The translations under genes and the position numbers were made by a program. The notes beneath the pieces are model-generated. The model made no database searches. It was not told the origin of the DNA and saw only the letters and a list, made by a program, of their open reading frames with translations. From Chrysophaeum taylorii (taxonomy: Eukaryota; Sar; Pelagophyceae; Pelagomonadales; Pelagomonadaceae), in the NCBI GenBank assembly GCA_029834535.1, contig JAQMWT010000522.1, forward strand, positions 1 to 48,679: 48,679 nucleotides of DNA, given 5' to 3'. Positions 1 to 10,180 of this stretch are shown piece after piece (positions within the stretch are counted from its first letter, which is position 1; every line of letters begins with the position of its first letter).

Positions 1-121
1 GTCTGTTTGTCTTTAAAGGTCGACTGCTAAGAGGGGGGTGTGTGTGTGGTGCATGAAGGATGTGGGTGGTTTTGTGGGGTAGGAGGGATGTGCCTGACGG
101 GCGTAGATAAGTATGCGGGAC
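1..121 (-). repeat. R1 repeat: probable 3' UTR and tail of the RING-LINE
   Basis: Read on the minus strand, this lies directly after the LINE stop codon. It runs through a C-rich stretch, then CTCTTAGCAGTCGAC, TTTAAA and a GACAAACA-like tail at the window edge. Copies of the same block recur at about 5838-5980, 22484-22530, 22587-22640, 23684-23722, 24724-24822, 32186-32216, 32385-32472 and 41995-42092. Its position next to the LINE stop suggests that it is the 3' end of that element and that the scattered copies are truncated LINE ends. The link to the LINE is inferred; the repeat itself is seen. Confidence 0.6.
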
Positions 122-1236
122 CTAGTCGGGGTCATCGCCGAGTCGTGGGGCAGGCGAAGAGAGGACGGGCCCCGCCCGGAGGTCGTACGCATGCTGCCGC
201 CGGACGTATGTGCGACGAAGGGCGGTGTCCTGCTGGGATCGGGCGGCCTGGGTGGGGCTCCCCGAGGCGGCGACATGGGTGAGGGCGGTGAGGGCACAGC
301 GAGCCCGGCCTAATGCGTTGGCGATCCCCCACTCACGGTAGATGCGGCGAGTTTGGGCCGCCTTTGCCTCTGTGAAGTTGGCGCAGCCGCTTGCCACCCA
401 GGTTCGCGCAGCGATGCGCTCTGCGCATGTTTGGGCGAGGGCGTGGCACGCCGCGCTGGCCTCACCGAAGGCACCAAAGACGAGGCCGGCGACGGTGCCG
501 TAGCTACGTAGCCGCTGTTCGACAGGGCCCAAGAAGCCAGGCGGTGGTGCTGTACCCGGCTGGGGGATGATGGCGTCGATGCCGCGGGCGTGAGCGAGGT
601 ATTCGGAGTGGACTTGCGCTGCGCGCCGATCGACAGGAGACGGGTGGGAGGGATGGAGGGCGTGGGCGGTGTATAACGAACCCCAAGCGAAGGTTTTGGG
701 GTCGTAGAGTTGCTCCTTGTTGTCGAGCGTGGTGAGGATTTCTCGGACGACTTGGCGTCGGGCGAGATTGCCTCGGTACCGGCCGTAGAGGCGCGTGCGA
801 ATGGTAGGGGCGACGACGTCAGCAAAGATGCCGAAAACCTCGGACAGGGCTGGGATGCCGGCCTCTTTGATGATGCAGAGGACGCACTCGAGCTGGCCGT
901 CATGCCAGGTGGTCCGCGCTCCTCCGCGGTTGACAAGGTTGGCCTGCGTGAGAAGCACCTTGCCGTGAGCGTCGAGAACGACGTCAGTGTCCAGAATGCG
1001 AGTGCCCACGAGGCCCAAACAAGCTGGAGAGGGGTAGCCAAAGTACTGGGCACACATCTCAGCCCAGCAGCGGCTGGGGATTTGAAGGGAGGAGCTGGGG
1101 CACGAGCTGATGAACGTGGTCGAGAAGCGATCCCATGAGGACGCCGCTACTCGAAGTGCATCGGTGATGGGAAGAGTGGCCGCAAGTCGCTGGAGTGCAG
1201 TGGCCGAGCTGTCTCGCGCTGGGAGGTTAGAGCACG
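122..1236 (-). pseudogene. RING-LINE ORF, C-terminal part
   Basis: The open frame ending at 122 can be followed upstream without a stop to about 1236, where it overlaps the reverse transcriptase frame, so a single frameshift near 1230 separates the two. The conceptual protein is about 370 residues, rich in Ala and Arg, with no catalytic motif that I recognise. It includes a stretch reading CWAEMCAQYFGYPSPAC. C-terminal extensions after the thumb are usual in algal and oomycete reverse transcriptases with the QQGDP signature, and this one plausibly fills that place. No Zn knuckle or endonuclease signature is visible. The product would be non-functional without frame restoration. Confidence 0.6.
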
Positions 1237-2790
1237 CTGGAGTTGGGGTATGAGCACGGGTGTCGAGATGGTGGGGTCGACGAGGACGCCCATGGAGACG
1301 AATTCGTGGGAGAGAGGACCGTCGACGAGATGAACGTTGGCGGGGTCGCCGGAACCAGCGCCGCCGTGGGAAGCCAGCGTGGTACGGAGATCAGCCCGAA
1401 GTCCGTCCCACGCAGTCTCGAGTGCTCGCCCCAGGCGGCAACCGGATGCGAGGAGGTGGTGCCAACGGTGCAACTCGTTACCTGTGCGAAAAGAAGTGGC
1501 ACCCAGGACCGAGGCGAGGCGGGGGAGGTAGCCAGGGACCTCCACGGCACCCGTAGGATCGCGAAGGTCGACGAGGTGTGGGAGGGCCTGGGCCGCCGTG
1601 CCAACAAAGGCGGCGGGGCTGAGGTCGGCGCAGGAGCGAATGCCGCCACCCCCACTTCGAGCAGGAAGGCAGAGGCGTTGGAGGACGATGCCGGTGGAGT
1701 CAAAAACCTGACGCGGCTCAGCGCCAAGTGCTGTGGCGACGAAGCTGAGGACGGCAACGTCGAAGCGGCGGAGCGCGCTCAAGGCATTGGTGGGGTAGCA
1801 GTGTTGCGCGAGGTAGTCCATGCGCGGGGCGATGCAGTAGCGGCCCAACGAGTACATGCAGTGGAGGGAGACGTTCTGGAGCTTGGTGCGAATGGTGCTC
1901 ATGTAGCTCACCTGAGCGTCAACCTCGCGTTGCAAGGTAGCTTCGACATAGGCATCTCCGGCGTGTCCGGGGGAGCCGATGGGCACACCGTAGATTACGA
2001 GGCCGTCGGCGACAACGGGGATACCAGAAAGAGTGCGCGTGCCGTCCTGCGCAACTTGGACGTGGTCTTGAACATCGGGGTGATCGAGAAGACCCATGCC
2101 AAGTGCCGGACAGAACGCCACGCACTTGTCGAGGCGGAGCTCCTCGCCGCTAGCTTGGATGTCGCGGGCGTACTGCAGGAGGGCGTCGACAACCTCACGA
2201 GGGGAACCAGAGATGACGCCGTCGTCCATGCCAAATCGGGCGTAGCCGGCACATGAACGTAAGCGGGTGTCAAGGGCCTGTGCGGCGTCATGCGTTGCCA
2301 GACAGTACGCCGGTGGATAGGTGGGGTCGCCTTGCTGGCCGCCTTCTTGAGAGTCGAAGGGGGCGCGATCGAGGCCGGTGGGGCCATGGAGGGCCACCCA
2401 GGATGCCGGCCGTAATTGCTTGAACATAAAGTGGCCAAAGGCACGCAGCTTAGCGTTGGCGTGGTTTGCGAGTTTGTCCACGACGGTCCGGCGCTTGAGC
2501 TCGTTGAAGGCGTTGCGTTTGTCCAGCTTGATGATGACCTGGTCGGGGTACTGCTCCGCGTGGGTGCGGACGCCAAAGACGAGGCGCGAGGGGCCGCCCT
2601 TGACCCCGACGGCAACGTTGATCGGGTACAGTGCCTCGGAGATCTCGGAGTGGAGGCTACGCACAAGGCACCGTCCAGTGGCACGGCGGCGGACGGTGCC
2701 AATGCCGATAGGTCGAACGTCAGGTGCTTGGTTAGCGTCAGCGGCGCGTCGTTTCACCAACGGAATGAGGGTTACCGTGGTGGTGATGAA
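1147..2790 (-). pseudogene. RING-LINE reverse transcriptase domain
   Basis: An open frame of about 545 codons carries the palm motifs of a non-LTR reverse transcriptase. RPIGIGTVRRR matches the RPI region, KLDKRNAFNE is motif A with the first catalytic Asp, GGQQGDPTYP is motif B, and FGMDDGVISG is motif C with the Asp pair. The QQGDP plus DDG combination is typical of a reverse transcriptase lineage I know from algae, oomycetes and dinoflagellates. It normally continues from the N-terminal ORF upstream: the sequence around 2786-2790 needs one base change in frame to join them. It ends prematurely at 1147. Catalytic residues look intact, so decay is recent or partly due to sequencing error. 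Confidence 0.8.
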
Positions 2791-5087
2791 GTAATACCGT
2801 CAGGAAGAGCTCCACGAACGAACAAGGTCTCAAGGTTGTCGATTTTGTCCATCGCCGAGCGTGCCTTGACGTTGCTCGGGAAGGGCTGGGCGAAAACGGA
2901 GAGGAATTCATTGCGGCACTGGTCGGGGCCCACACCAGCCTTCGGCCGGAGCGTGCGGTAAGTTTCACGCAGGGCGACCGAGAGTGTGGCGAGCCCTTGC
3001 GGGTGGTTGGGGAAAGTGTGAAGGTCCTCCTTGCGAGCAGGATGTTTGGACACGAGTTGGCGCATGACGTCTGGGTGGCATGGGTCGGCGATGCCCAGGC
3101 TGGTGAGAATACGGCATGCCCGAGAGAGGTCGCCAGATTCAGCGAGTCGCAATGCACGAAGTGCGTCCGCGTCATCGTCGGGGGCCGCCCGTGAGCGTAC
3201 ATGGGAGCGCACGCGAGTCACGTCGTGGAGGTAGCCGTCAATGAGGAGGTCGTAACGCCCAGCGGCGAAGGCTGCAAAGCGGTCAGTGAGCACGTCGGGC
3301 CGACGGGCGCCGCCTCGTGGTGCTCGCCGAAGAAGTAGGCTGTGAAGGCTCATGTACCAAAGGAGGGCACGGTCACGAGCGTCATCGGAAGTGGCGTCTC
3401 GAAACCACGAACACACCTCGGCCATTGCGCACGCCCATGCCTCGCGGAATTGGGCGGGAATGTTGCGAATGCACGAGCACGGCGATATAATGAGGTCTTT
3501 GATGGAGACCTCGTCGATCGCAGAGCGCAAATCGCTCAGGTCACGTGGACGGCGTGTCGGGAGGGAGGGGGCTGGCCCGGATGACGTAGGGTGGACGGGG
3601 GCGACAGACGGTGGCGCCGAATGTGACCGTGGCCCAATGGGAGAAATGCCAGGAGACGCGCTCGTGGAGGCTGCAGCCGTGACAGGGGTGTTGCGGTGGC
3701 TGGTGGCAGGGGCAGGGGCGCGGCGGTTGCCGGCGGCAGCGGCGGGGGTGGAGGGGGTGCTAGTAGTGGGGGTGTTGCGGGTGCCAGCGGCAGGGGTGTT
3801 GCGGTTGGCTGTTGCATTCGCAGTGCGGTTGCCAGACGCAGTGGTGCGGCGGTTGCCAGCGGGAGGGGTGGTAGGGGTGTTGCGGGTGCCAGTGGATTGC
3901 GTGCGGGCGCCAATGTGGGAGAGGCGGGCGGCGCGGGCAGCATGGGCAGCGTGGGCGGCAGCGCGATGGGCGAGGTAAGCGTCGGCGCTGGCAGCAGCGG
4001 CGGCGGCCCGTCCCGCGTCGAGTTGGAGTGCCGCAGCAGCGACAGCAGCAGCGTGCATAGCGGCGAGATGGCGTTCCGCAGCAGCAGCGGCTCGAGCGGC
4101 AAGGGCAGCGTCGCGCATACGCGCTCGAATGCGATATCGGACGGTGGTGGCGGCAAGGGCTGCAGCAAGTGGGAAAATGCGATGGGGTGCGGCATCGCGG
4201 ACCTGGGGGAGAGAGTGCACAGACACCCAGCGTTGATGAGGGCGGACCATGCGTATAGGACTGCGGCAGTTGGGGCACGGCGGAAGGCGCGCGCGGTTGG
4301 TCGGCGCCACGTCAGGGTCGCCTTGGTCGCCGGCGAGGTTGCTTAGCGCCCACTGACCAACGCAGGCGTGGTGCAGGACCACGCGACAGCAGCGGACTTG
4401 GCAACGGGTAAAGCAAGGGCTGGAGCATATAGGACAAGCGCGGTCCCGTAGGTAGCTGACATAGCGGCCAGCCGTGTGGCGCAGGAAGCGGCGGATTATT
4501 GCCAGGGATCGACGAGCACGTAATCGCTTCCAGGCTCGAAATTGGCGCTGAAGAAGGGCCGCTGCGTAGTGGAGTGGCGGGCCAGGAGTCTGGCGCAAGG
4601 CCGCGACGCGGTTCTGCCGGGCTGCACGTGCTTGAGCGTGTTGAGCACGGGTGCGTATAACGCGGGCGACATCCGGATGTGCAGAGTTGGTGCATGCGCG
4701 TGAAGGCGAGGCAGATAGCGGCGGCTGAGGGGGAGGTGACGGGCCCGAGGGTGGCGAGGAATTTGGCGTGGGTGTGGCAGACGCCAGGGAAGTACTGGTG
4801 TCAGTGGGTGCGACGGACTGTGTGGGCGTAGCAGGTGAGCGACGGGCACGGTGGTGCTGCCGAGCGCGAACAGAGCGCTGAAGACGGATCGCGGCGGTGT
4901 GACGTGGCTGACCAGGAGCGCGGCGCAGGGCCGCAACGAGGTTCTGTCGGGCAGCACGTGCAAGAGTATGCTGAGCGCGACTTCGGGCAGCACGAGCGGT
5001 GGACGAGAAAGTAGAGTGCTGAGCAGGGGATTCAAGGTAAGGATCAGGTAGGCCCGCGAGCCAGCCATTGATCCTCCAAGCCGTCAA
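2772..5087 (-). pseudogene. RING-LINE ORF, N-terminal part with RING-like finger and IQ-like repeats
   Basis: The open frame has 771 codons. Residues ~31-83 and ~141-193 are two diverged copies of one ~53-residue unit (shared words RAQH, ARAARQN, VAALR, LQR, RARRS) whose ends resemble IQ motifs. A RING-like finger follows at residues ~218-275: CPIC, then RCCRVVLHHACVGQW, then CPNCR. The usual fourth ligand is replaced, as in some variant RINGs. Residues ~410-510 are low-complexity Asn/Thr/Pro. The rest leads into the reverse transcriptase without a visible endonuclease. The first ~17 codons lie in the neighbouring composite repeat, so the genuine start is not known. A RING in this position is unusual for a LINE. 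Confidence 0.65.
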
Positions 5088-5654
5088 CGGCGACCTCGCA
5101 GACTATTTCAAAGACCCGCGGCGGCTCTTTCAGCGCGCCATTCTCACACCCCGTCGAAACGATGTTGTCGATGCTGACAACGCGAGCATGACCGCGGCCT
5201 TTTTTCCGGGAGACGAGGCGTCGGAGTTCTTTTCGGCCGACTAGGCTGGGTCGGAAGACGACGCCTCGCTCTTTACAGTCGAGTTTTCGACTCCCTGACA
5301 ACCAACGGCATGCCGGCTTTGATCGCGAGCTTAAAGTCTTCGCAACCTCGACCCGTCGCACGGCCACTGCAACGGTACCAGATACATGATCGATCGTGTC
5401 GTTGTCACCGAGGCTCCTCCAACCTGTATCCCTTAAGGCCCGCCGACGCCAAACGATCAACAAGAGCCAGGGCCAGACGCCCCGCGAGGTCGGCGTCCTC
5501 TTGCCCGAGCCCGTCTTCTGCCACGTCCAGCTCTACGTGGCTCTCTGTCGATCGGCAACCCCGAGGATATCCTCTTCTGGGTCGACGACTCCACCCTACC
5601 CCACACGTGCTGCGCAATACCGATAAGCCCCCTCCCGGCGTCTTCACGCGCACT
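5036..5654 (+). pseudogene. Helitron/PIF1 helicase C-terminal fragment, copy 1
   Basis: Conceptual translation gives RAILTPRRNDVVDADNA, then PGDEASEFFSAD followed by TAG. After frame changes it gives FNSLTTNGM, NLDPSHGHCNGTR and finally INKSQGQTPREVGVLLP and HVQLYVALCR. These match the C-terminal third of Helitron/PIF1 helicases, including the KSQGQT motif and the QLYVALSR motif VI. This copy has one T fewer in the T run before PGDE, so it keeps the frame there and looks closest to the ancestor, but it already has the stop. It joins the RING-LINE directly at its left end. Confidence 0.75.
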
Positions 5655-5770
5655 GTAGGTGAACTTACTGGGACCAGGTGAACTTACTGGGGTTGCAGAT
5701 TGGGACTATGTGAACTTAGTGACCAGGTGAACTTATTGGGACCAGGTAAACTTACTGGGGGTTTCCTAAC
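5655..5770 (+). repeat. GTGAACTTACTGGG array, block 1
   Basis: Short array of the word GTGAACTTACTGGGACCAG and variants (GGTTGCAGATTGGGACTA, GTGAACTTAGTGACCAG), directly after helicase fragment 1. Spacing between words is irregular (about 18-35 bp). Confidence 0.85.
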
Positions 5771-5986
5771 TACTAATCGACAGATGTTTGTCTGTCTGTC
5801 TGTCTGTTTGGTTTGTTTTGTCTGTCTGTTTGGTTTTGTTTTAAATGTCGACTGCTAAGAGGGGTGTGTGTGTGGGTGTTTGTTTGTTTGTCTTTAAATG
5901 TCGACTGCCAAGAGGGGGGATGTGTGTGGGGAGCATGAAGGATGTGGGTGGGTTTGTGGGGTATGAGGGTTGTTTGTTTGTGGATT
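5771..5986 (+). repeat. TGTTTGTC tract plus R1 repeat
   Basis: Begins CTAACTACTAATCGACAG, then TGTCTG/TGTTTG microsatellite-like sequence, and TTTAAATGTCGACTGC twice, followed by G-rich and TG-rich sequence. This is R1 (the LINE 3'-end-like repeat) read in inverse orientation, forming the head of the next composite unit. No gene is seen. Confidence 0.75.
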
Positions 5987-6612
5987 TAGGGTAAGGATCA
6001 TGTAGGCCCGCGAGCCAGACATTGATCCTCCAAGCCGTCTACGGCGACCTCGCAGACTGTTTCCACGACCCGCGGCGGCTCTTTCAGCGCGCCATTCTCA
6101 CGCCCCGTCGAAACGATGTTGTCGATGCTGACAACGCGCGCATGACCGCGGCCTTTTTTTCCCGGAGACGAGGCGTCGGAGTTCTTTTCGGCTGACTAGG
6201 CTGGGTCGGAAGACGACGCCTCGCTCTTTACAGTAGAGTTTTCAACTCCCTGACAACCAACGGCATGCTGACTTTGATCGCGAGCTTAAAGTCTTCGCAA
6301 CCTCGACCCGTCGCACGGCCACTGCAACGGTACCAGATACATGATCGATCGTGTCGTTGTCACCGAGGCTCCTCCAACCTGTATCCCTTAAGGCCCGCCG
6401 ACGCCAAACGATCAACAAGAGCCAGGGCCAGACGCCCCGCGAGGTCGGCGTCCTCTTGCCCGAGCCCGTCTTCTGCCACGTCCAGCTCTACGTGGCTCTC
6501 TGTCGATCGGCAACCCCGAGGATATCCTCTTCTTGGTCGACGACTCCACCCTACTCCACACGTGCTCCGCAATACCGATAAGCACCCTCCCGGCGTCTAT
6601 GCGCGCACTGTA
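5987..6612 (+). pseudogene. Helitron/PIF1 helicase C-terminal fragment, copy 2
   Basis: Nearly identical to copy 1 over its length, including the TAG after FSAD and the same later frame breaks, but with an extra T in the T run before the PGDE region. It carries the KSQGQT and QLYVALCR motifs. The copy starts with GGGTAAGGATCATGTAGG, one base different from the leader of the other copies. It cannot encode an active helicase. Confidence 0.75.
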
Positions 6613-6892
6613 GGTGAACTTACTGGGACCAGGTGAACTTACTGGGGTTTTTAGAGTAAACTCAAAGGTTAGCGGCGTGTGCGGATCAAAGCAGCATAGA
6701 TTGGCGGAGGCGAGAGCGACGAGCTCGAAGGAGTGGTGTGAGCACGAGTGGGTTTACGCCGAACTTACTGGGGTTATAGATTTGGACTAGGTGAACTTAC
6801 TGACCAGGTGAACTTACTGGGACCAGGCGAACTTACTTGGGTTGGAGATTGGGACTAGGTGAACTTACTGGCCTGCACTTGTCCTAACTACT
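6612..6892 (+). repeat. GTGAACTTACTGGG array, block 2, with one 92-bp unit
   Basis: The array words flank one copy of the ~92-bp unit (about 6647-6740, core GATCAAAGCAGC and GATTGGCGGAGGCGAGAGCG). The block ends with GGCCTGCACTTGT, the same terminal word as at 7893, 23626 and 24723. Confidence 0.8.
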
Positions 6893-6934
6893 AATCGACA
6901 GATGTTTGTCTGTCTGTTTGTTTGTCCCTCGATT

Positions 6935-7580
6935 TAGGGTAAGGATCAGGTAGGCGCGAGAGTAAGGATCAGGTAGGCGCGAGAGCCAGACAGTGATCCT
7001 CCAAGCCGTCTACGGCGACCTCGCAGACTATTTCCACGACCCGCGGCGGCTCTTTCAGCGCGCCATTCTCACGCCCCGTCGAAACGATGTTGTCGATGCT
7101 GACAACGCGCGCATGACCGCGGCCTTTTTTTCCCGGAGACGAGGCGTCGGAGTTCTTTTCGGCTGACTAGGCTGGGTCGGAAGACGACGCCTCGCTCTTT
7201 ACAGTAGAGTTTTCAACTCCCTGACAACCAACGGCATGCTGACTTTGATCGCGAGCTTAAAGTCTTCGCAACCTCGACCCGTCGCACGGCCACTGCAACG
7301 GTACCAGATACATGATCGATCGTGTCGTTGTCACCGAGGCTCCTCCAACCTGTATCCCTTAAGGCCCGCCTACGCCAAACGATCAACAAGAGCCAGGGCC
7401 AGACGCCCCGCGAGGTCGGCGTCCTCTTCCCAAGCCCGTCTTCTGCCACGTCCAGCTCTAAGTGGCTCTCTGTCGATCGGCAACCCCGAGGATATCCTCT
7501 TCTGGGTCGACGACTCCACCCTACCCCACACGTGCTGCGCAATACCGATAAGCCCCTCCCGGCGTCTACACGCGCACTAT
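6935..7580 (+). pseudogene. Helitron/PIF1 helicase C-terminal fragment, copy 3
   Basis: Same dead fragment as copies 1 and 2, with the shared TAG and frame breaks. Its leader is duplicated (GTAAGGATCAGGTAGGCGCG occurs twice, 6939-6985), a change it shares with copy 6, so these two belong to one sub-lineage. Lys replaces Tyr near QLYVALCR (CTAAGT for CTACGT), and a further small deletion lies near 7428. Confidence 0.75.
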
Positions 7581-7893
7581 AGGTGAACTTACTGGGACCA
7601 CGTGAACTTACTGGGGTTTGAGATTGGGACTAGGTGAACTGAGTGACCAGGTGAAACTGGGACCAGGTGAACATACTGGGGTTTTTAGAGTAAAGGGTTT
7701 TTAGAGTAAACTCAAAGGTTGGCGGCGCGTGCGGATCAAAGCAGCTTAGATTGGCGGAGGCGAGAGCGACGAGCTCAAAGGAGTTGGTGTGAGCTAGGTG
7801 AACTTACTGACCAGGTGAACTTATATGAAACTTACTGGGACCAGGTGAACTTACTGGGGTTAGAGATTGGGACTAGGTGAACTTACTGGCCTG
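7580..7893 (+). repeat. GTGAACTTACTGGG array, block 3, with one 92-bp unit
   Basis: Array words around a 92-bp unit at about 7697-7790, whose leading GTTTTTAGAGTAAA is duplicated. Ends with GGCCTGCACTTGT, after which unique sequence begins. Confidence 0.8.
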
Positions 7894-7973
7894 CACTTGT
7901 TTCAAAATTAAGTACCTGTCGCCCATAAAGACGGCAAGGCTTTATTTAGCCTAACAGTCCGGGCGGGGGTTAG

Positions 7974-9643
7974 GAAGACGCGTGCCAGAATAGACATGTG
8001 GCGCTCTTTCGGGCTGACCGTCGCGCTAGTCTCGCGGGGACCTTACATACCCGCAACAATCGCGGCGCCAGATACAGCCCAGGCGAGATTGTCCACAAAG
8101 GCACGTTGTCAATTCAGGCAGTGCGGCAGGTGCGTGCGGCGCAGATGGCAATTCATCGGAAACAAGAAGAGATTTTAGCTCTGTACGGGCCCCAGGTGCG
8201 CCGGCTTTAGTGCTGGAATAGACAAGAAAGTTATACAAAGAATATTGTGTATCGATCCCTGTTGTGCAGAAAGTGAGTACTAGCGACTTTGCCAGCGCCG
8301 AATTTCTAAGCGAGAAAGGTAAAACCCGACTGGAGGACCGCATGCTGCGCGCAGTGGCCTTGTCAGATTCGTTTGTGGTAAGCGTAGGAGGCATGTCAGA
8401 CGTTGCAGGACACGGAAACCTTTTTGACGAGAGCTACCCAGTCGTTCTACATAGGGCTGTTCGTGGTGTATTTGGTGTGGCAGGTGTGCGGTTCGAAGTG
8501 CGCAACATGGCTATGGGTGGAGTTCCGAGCTTCCCGAACTCAATGTGCATGGAGGACAATTTTGGTGGTGACGTGGACGTTGTTGTCTGGGATTTCAGGA
8601 TGGTTGAGCGTGATGAGGTTAAAGGTGAGCTCTTCGTGCGTCAGGCGATGCTACTTCCCAAGGCACCCTTCGTTTGCTTCAAGCGAAAGAACGGTTATTT
8701 AAAGTCACTTCACTACGCGCACTCGGATGCCGCACTCCATGTACTGGACGAAATGAAGACATACAATCTGCTCCAAAAGCGCCAGTCACATGGTGTGACT
8801 AGTGACAAATTCTGCGAGCACAGGTGTGATTGTCCTGGTCAAGTGCGATGGCATGCTGGCTGGAAAATGCAGCGCTACCGCGGCCTCCATATGGCCATGT
8901 TCTATCTCGACCTGTTACAACAAGCGCTTGCTCGATACGCTGGACTTGTCTTATCTGACCAGCTGCCACCACGGGGCGACCAGCACTGGGTGATTAAGGC
9001 CCGTGGCACTCTCCACGAACCAATCACACGACAGTGCCGTCATCTCTTCTGTTCACAGACCTACCGCTGCGCGATGACCTGGGCTCCGCAGCTAGGTCAG
9101 ACACTCTTGGACATCGTTGATGCCCAACTTGGCCTCAATGGTTGGCGAGTACAACACACCAGTCGTCGGGCTGCTGAACTGACCCGCCAGGGACGAAAGA
9201 CGTGCGGTTACAAAGATGAGAAGAAAGGCCTCGTGGGCGATCAAGCCAGTCACTGGATTTTTTTTGATATACACGACGTAAGGGAGGATGGTAGCATCGG
9301 ATTCTGCGGTGATTTTGCCAATAAGGACTTTGCCAGCTATGCCCTAATTGTGATTAATCAGGAGGAAGTCATGGACAAGCTCGACGTGTGGCTCGAGTCC
9401 AAGACACTTGGCATTTCTTCTGCCTGCTTTTCAACCAGCCACAATATAGTCGAAGGGCGCAATGTCATTGGCTTCCGTGTCACGTCTGGCAACAGCGTAC
9501 TTCTTCCCGGTGTCCGTGACACTGTACTTGTGTGTTGCTCGTATGCGAAGTCGCAAATTCAGTATGTCCCACCACAGGTTATTAGCCTCACTCATGTCGC
9601 ATGGACCCCTCGACAGCAGACCCGCCTCGGTACAGCATCTTGA
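7974..9643 (+). CDS. SGNH-hydrolase-like protein, two exons seen, 5' end missing
   Basis: Two open frames, 7974-8195 and 8270-9643, join in frame if a 74-nt GT-AG intron is removed, giving about 530 residues. Residues near the start of exon 2 read VSVGGMSDVAGHGN, and further on VRNMAMGG and DVDVVVWDFRMVE. This is the layout of an SGNH/GDSL-like family I know from ochrophytes (nucleophile region GxS-AGH-N, then RN-A-GG). A later WHAGWKMQRYRG could hold the catalytic His. Substrate is unknown, and the middle part is Cys/His-rich. Exon 1 has no in-frame ATG after the TAG at 7971 but is preceded by a possible 3' splice site (TTAG, 7970-7973), so an upstream exon probably exists. The repeat arrays end only ~80 bp upstream and may have cut it off. 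Confidence 0.6.
8196..8269 (+). other. Intron of the SGNH-like gene (74 nt, GT-AG, phase 0)
   Basis: Donor CAG|GTGCGC and acceptor TTGTGCAG|AAA fall exactly at codon boundaries. Without removal, exon 1 meets a TAG three codons past the donor. Seen in sequence; splicing itself is inferred. Confidence 0.6.
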
Positions 9644-9683
9644 TTCGGAGCTCGGTGTACTCAAGAACCATATTTCATCTTAG

Positions 9684-10010
9684 TCGTGGTAGTTTGTATT
9701 CTCGGTAAGTGTGCGTTGCACGTCGATCGGCGGTCACACGTGTTCCCTGGTGAGATGACGTGAAATGAAGACCAGGCTAGAGTAGGGTGACGTCCCATGT
9801 GGTGTGGGCCCATGCACGCAAGCCTCAGCGGAGTGCGGGAAGGCGTACGGAGCCCTCCTGGGAATCAGGGGCCGAAGCGGGAGCAGTTGCGAAAAGCCCC
9901 AAAGCGCGAAATAGCACCGATATGGCGAAGGACGCGATGAAGTCGGTGTATGCAGGTTGTAGCCTCATCATGGTCACCCAACCTTCCAGGCGCGAGGAGA
10001 ACTGAGAAGT
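9684..10010. other. Intergenic sequence
   Basis: After the stop of the SGNH-like gene I see no gene, repeat or RNA that I can support. One short open frame (9787-10005) has no recognisable features. Confidence 0.5.
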
Positions 10011-10180
10011 TTAATAATCGGGGCCGGACATCTCGGTTATTACGATGTTGGCAATACCCGGAAAGAGCTTCCTGAGGAGGGTCTGAATGACACTGGGTGG
10101 TGTCGCCTGGCCAAGGATTTCGAGGAGGTCTTCATCGCTCACGAAGTAGCTGTCGGAAGCAAGCAAACGATGTGCGTGTA
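10011..10180 (-). pseudogene. Dynein heavy chain fragment (linker domain end)
   Basis: The minus strand encodes SDSYFVSDEDLLEILGQA followed by TPPSVIQTLLRKLFPGI and a stop soon after. This matches the conserved FPRFYFLSNDELLEIL...VQPHLKKCF...I region at the end of the dynein heavy chain linker. Only about 45 residues match. The open frame continues upstream to 10595, but that part has no dynein character that I recognise. It may be one exon of a broken or dispersed gene, or a retrocopied fragment. Dynein heavy chains drive flagellar or cytoplasmic transport. Confidence 0.5.

Larger units (their letters stand above)
1..5035 (-). mobile_element. RING-LINE: non-LTR retrotransposon, disrupted
   Basis: A minus-strand element of about 5 kb with one long coding region of roughly 1,640 codons, broken by two frameshifts (near 2790 and 1230). 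In order it holds an Arg/Gln-rich repeat region, a RING-like finger, a Ser/Thr/Asn/Pro-rich linker, a reverse transcriptase and a long C-terminal domain. No LTRs, integrase or protease are seen. The upstream boundary is the point near 5035 where sequence shared with the other composite units starts. The last ~17 codons of open frame upstream therefore belong to a different repeat, and the true 5' end is missing or unknown. Confidence 0.75.

Noticed and set aside
1243..2256. Plus-strand open frame of 337 codons in the RING-LINE
   Set aside because: Lies opposite the reverse transcriptase, whose catalytic motifs are all readable on the minus strand. Composition is typical of an antisense shadow.
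5771..5986. R1 as a Helitron 3' terminus (hairpin plus CTRR)
   Set aside because: GTCGAC can pair and CTAA follows, but no hairpin-CTRR arrangement at a consistent boundary was found. The match to the LINE 3' side explains it better.
5655..7893. CRISPR array (repeated ~19-bp word with spacers)
   Set aside because: The spacers are short, irregular and themselves repeated between blocks. The repeats vary, no cas genes are present, and the sequence is eukaryotic.
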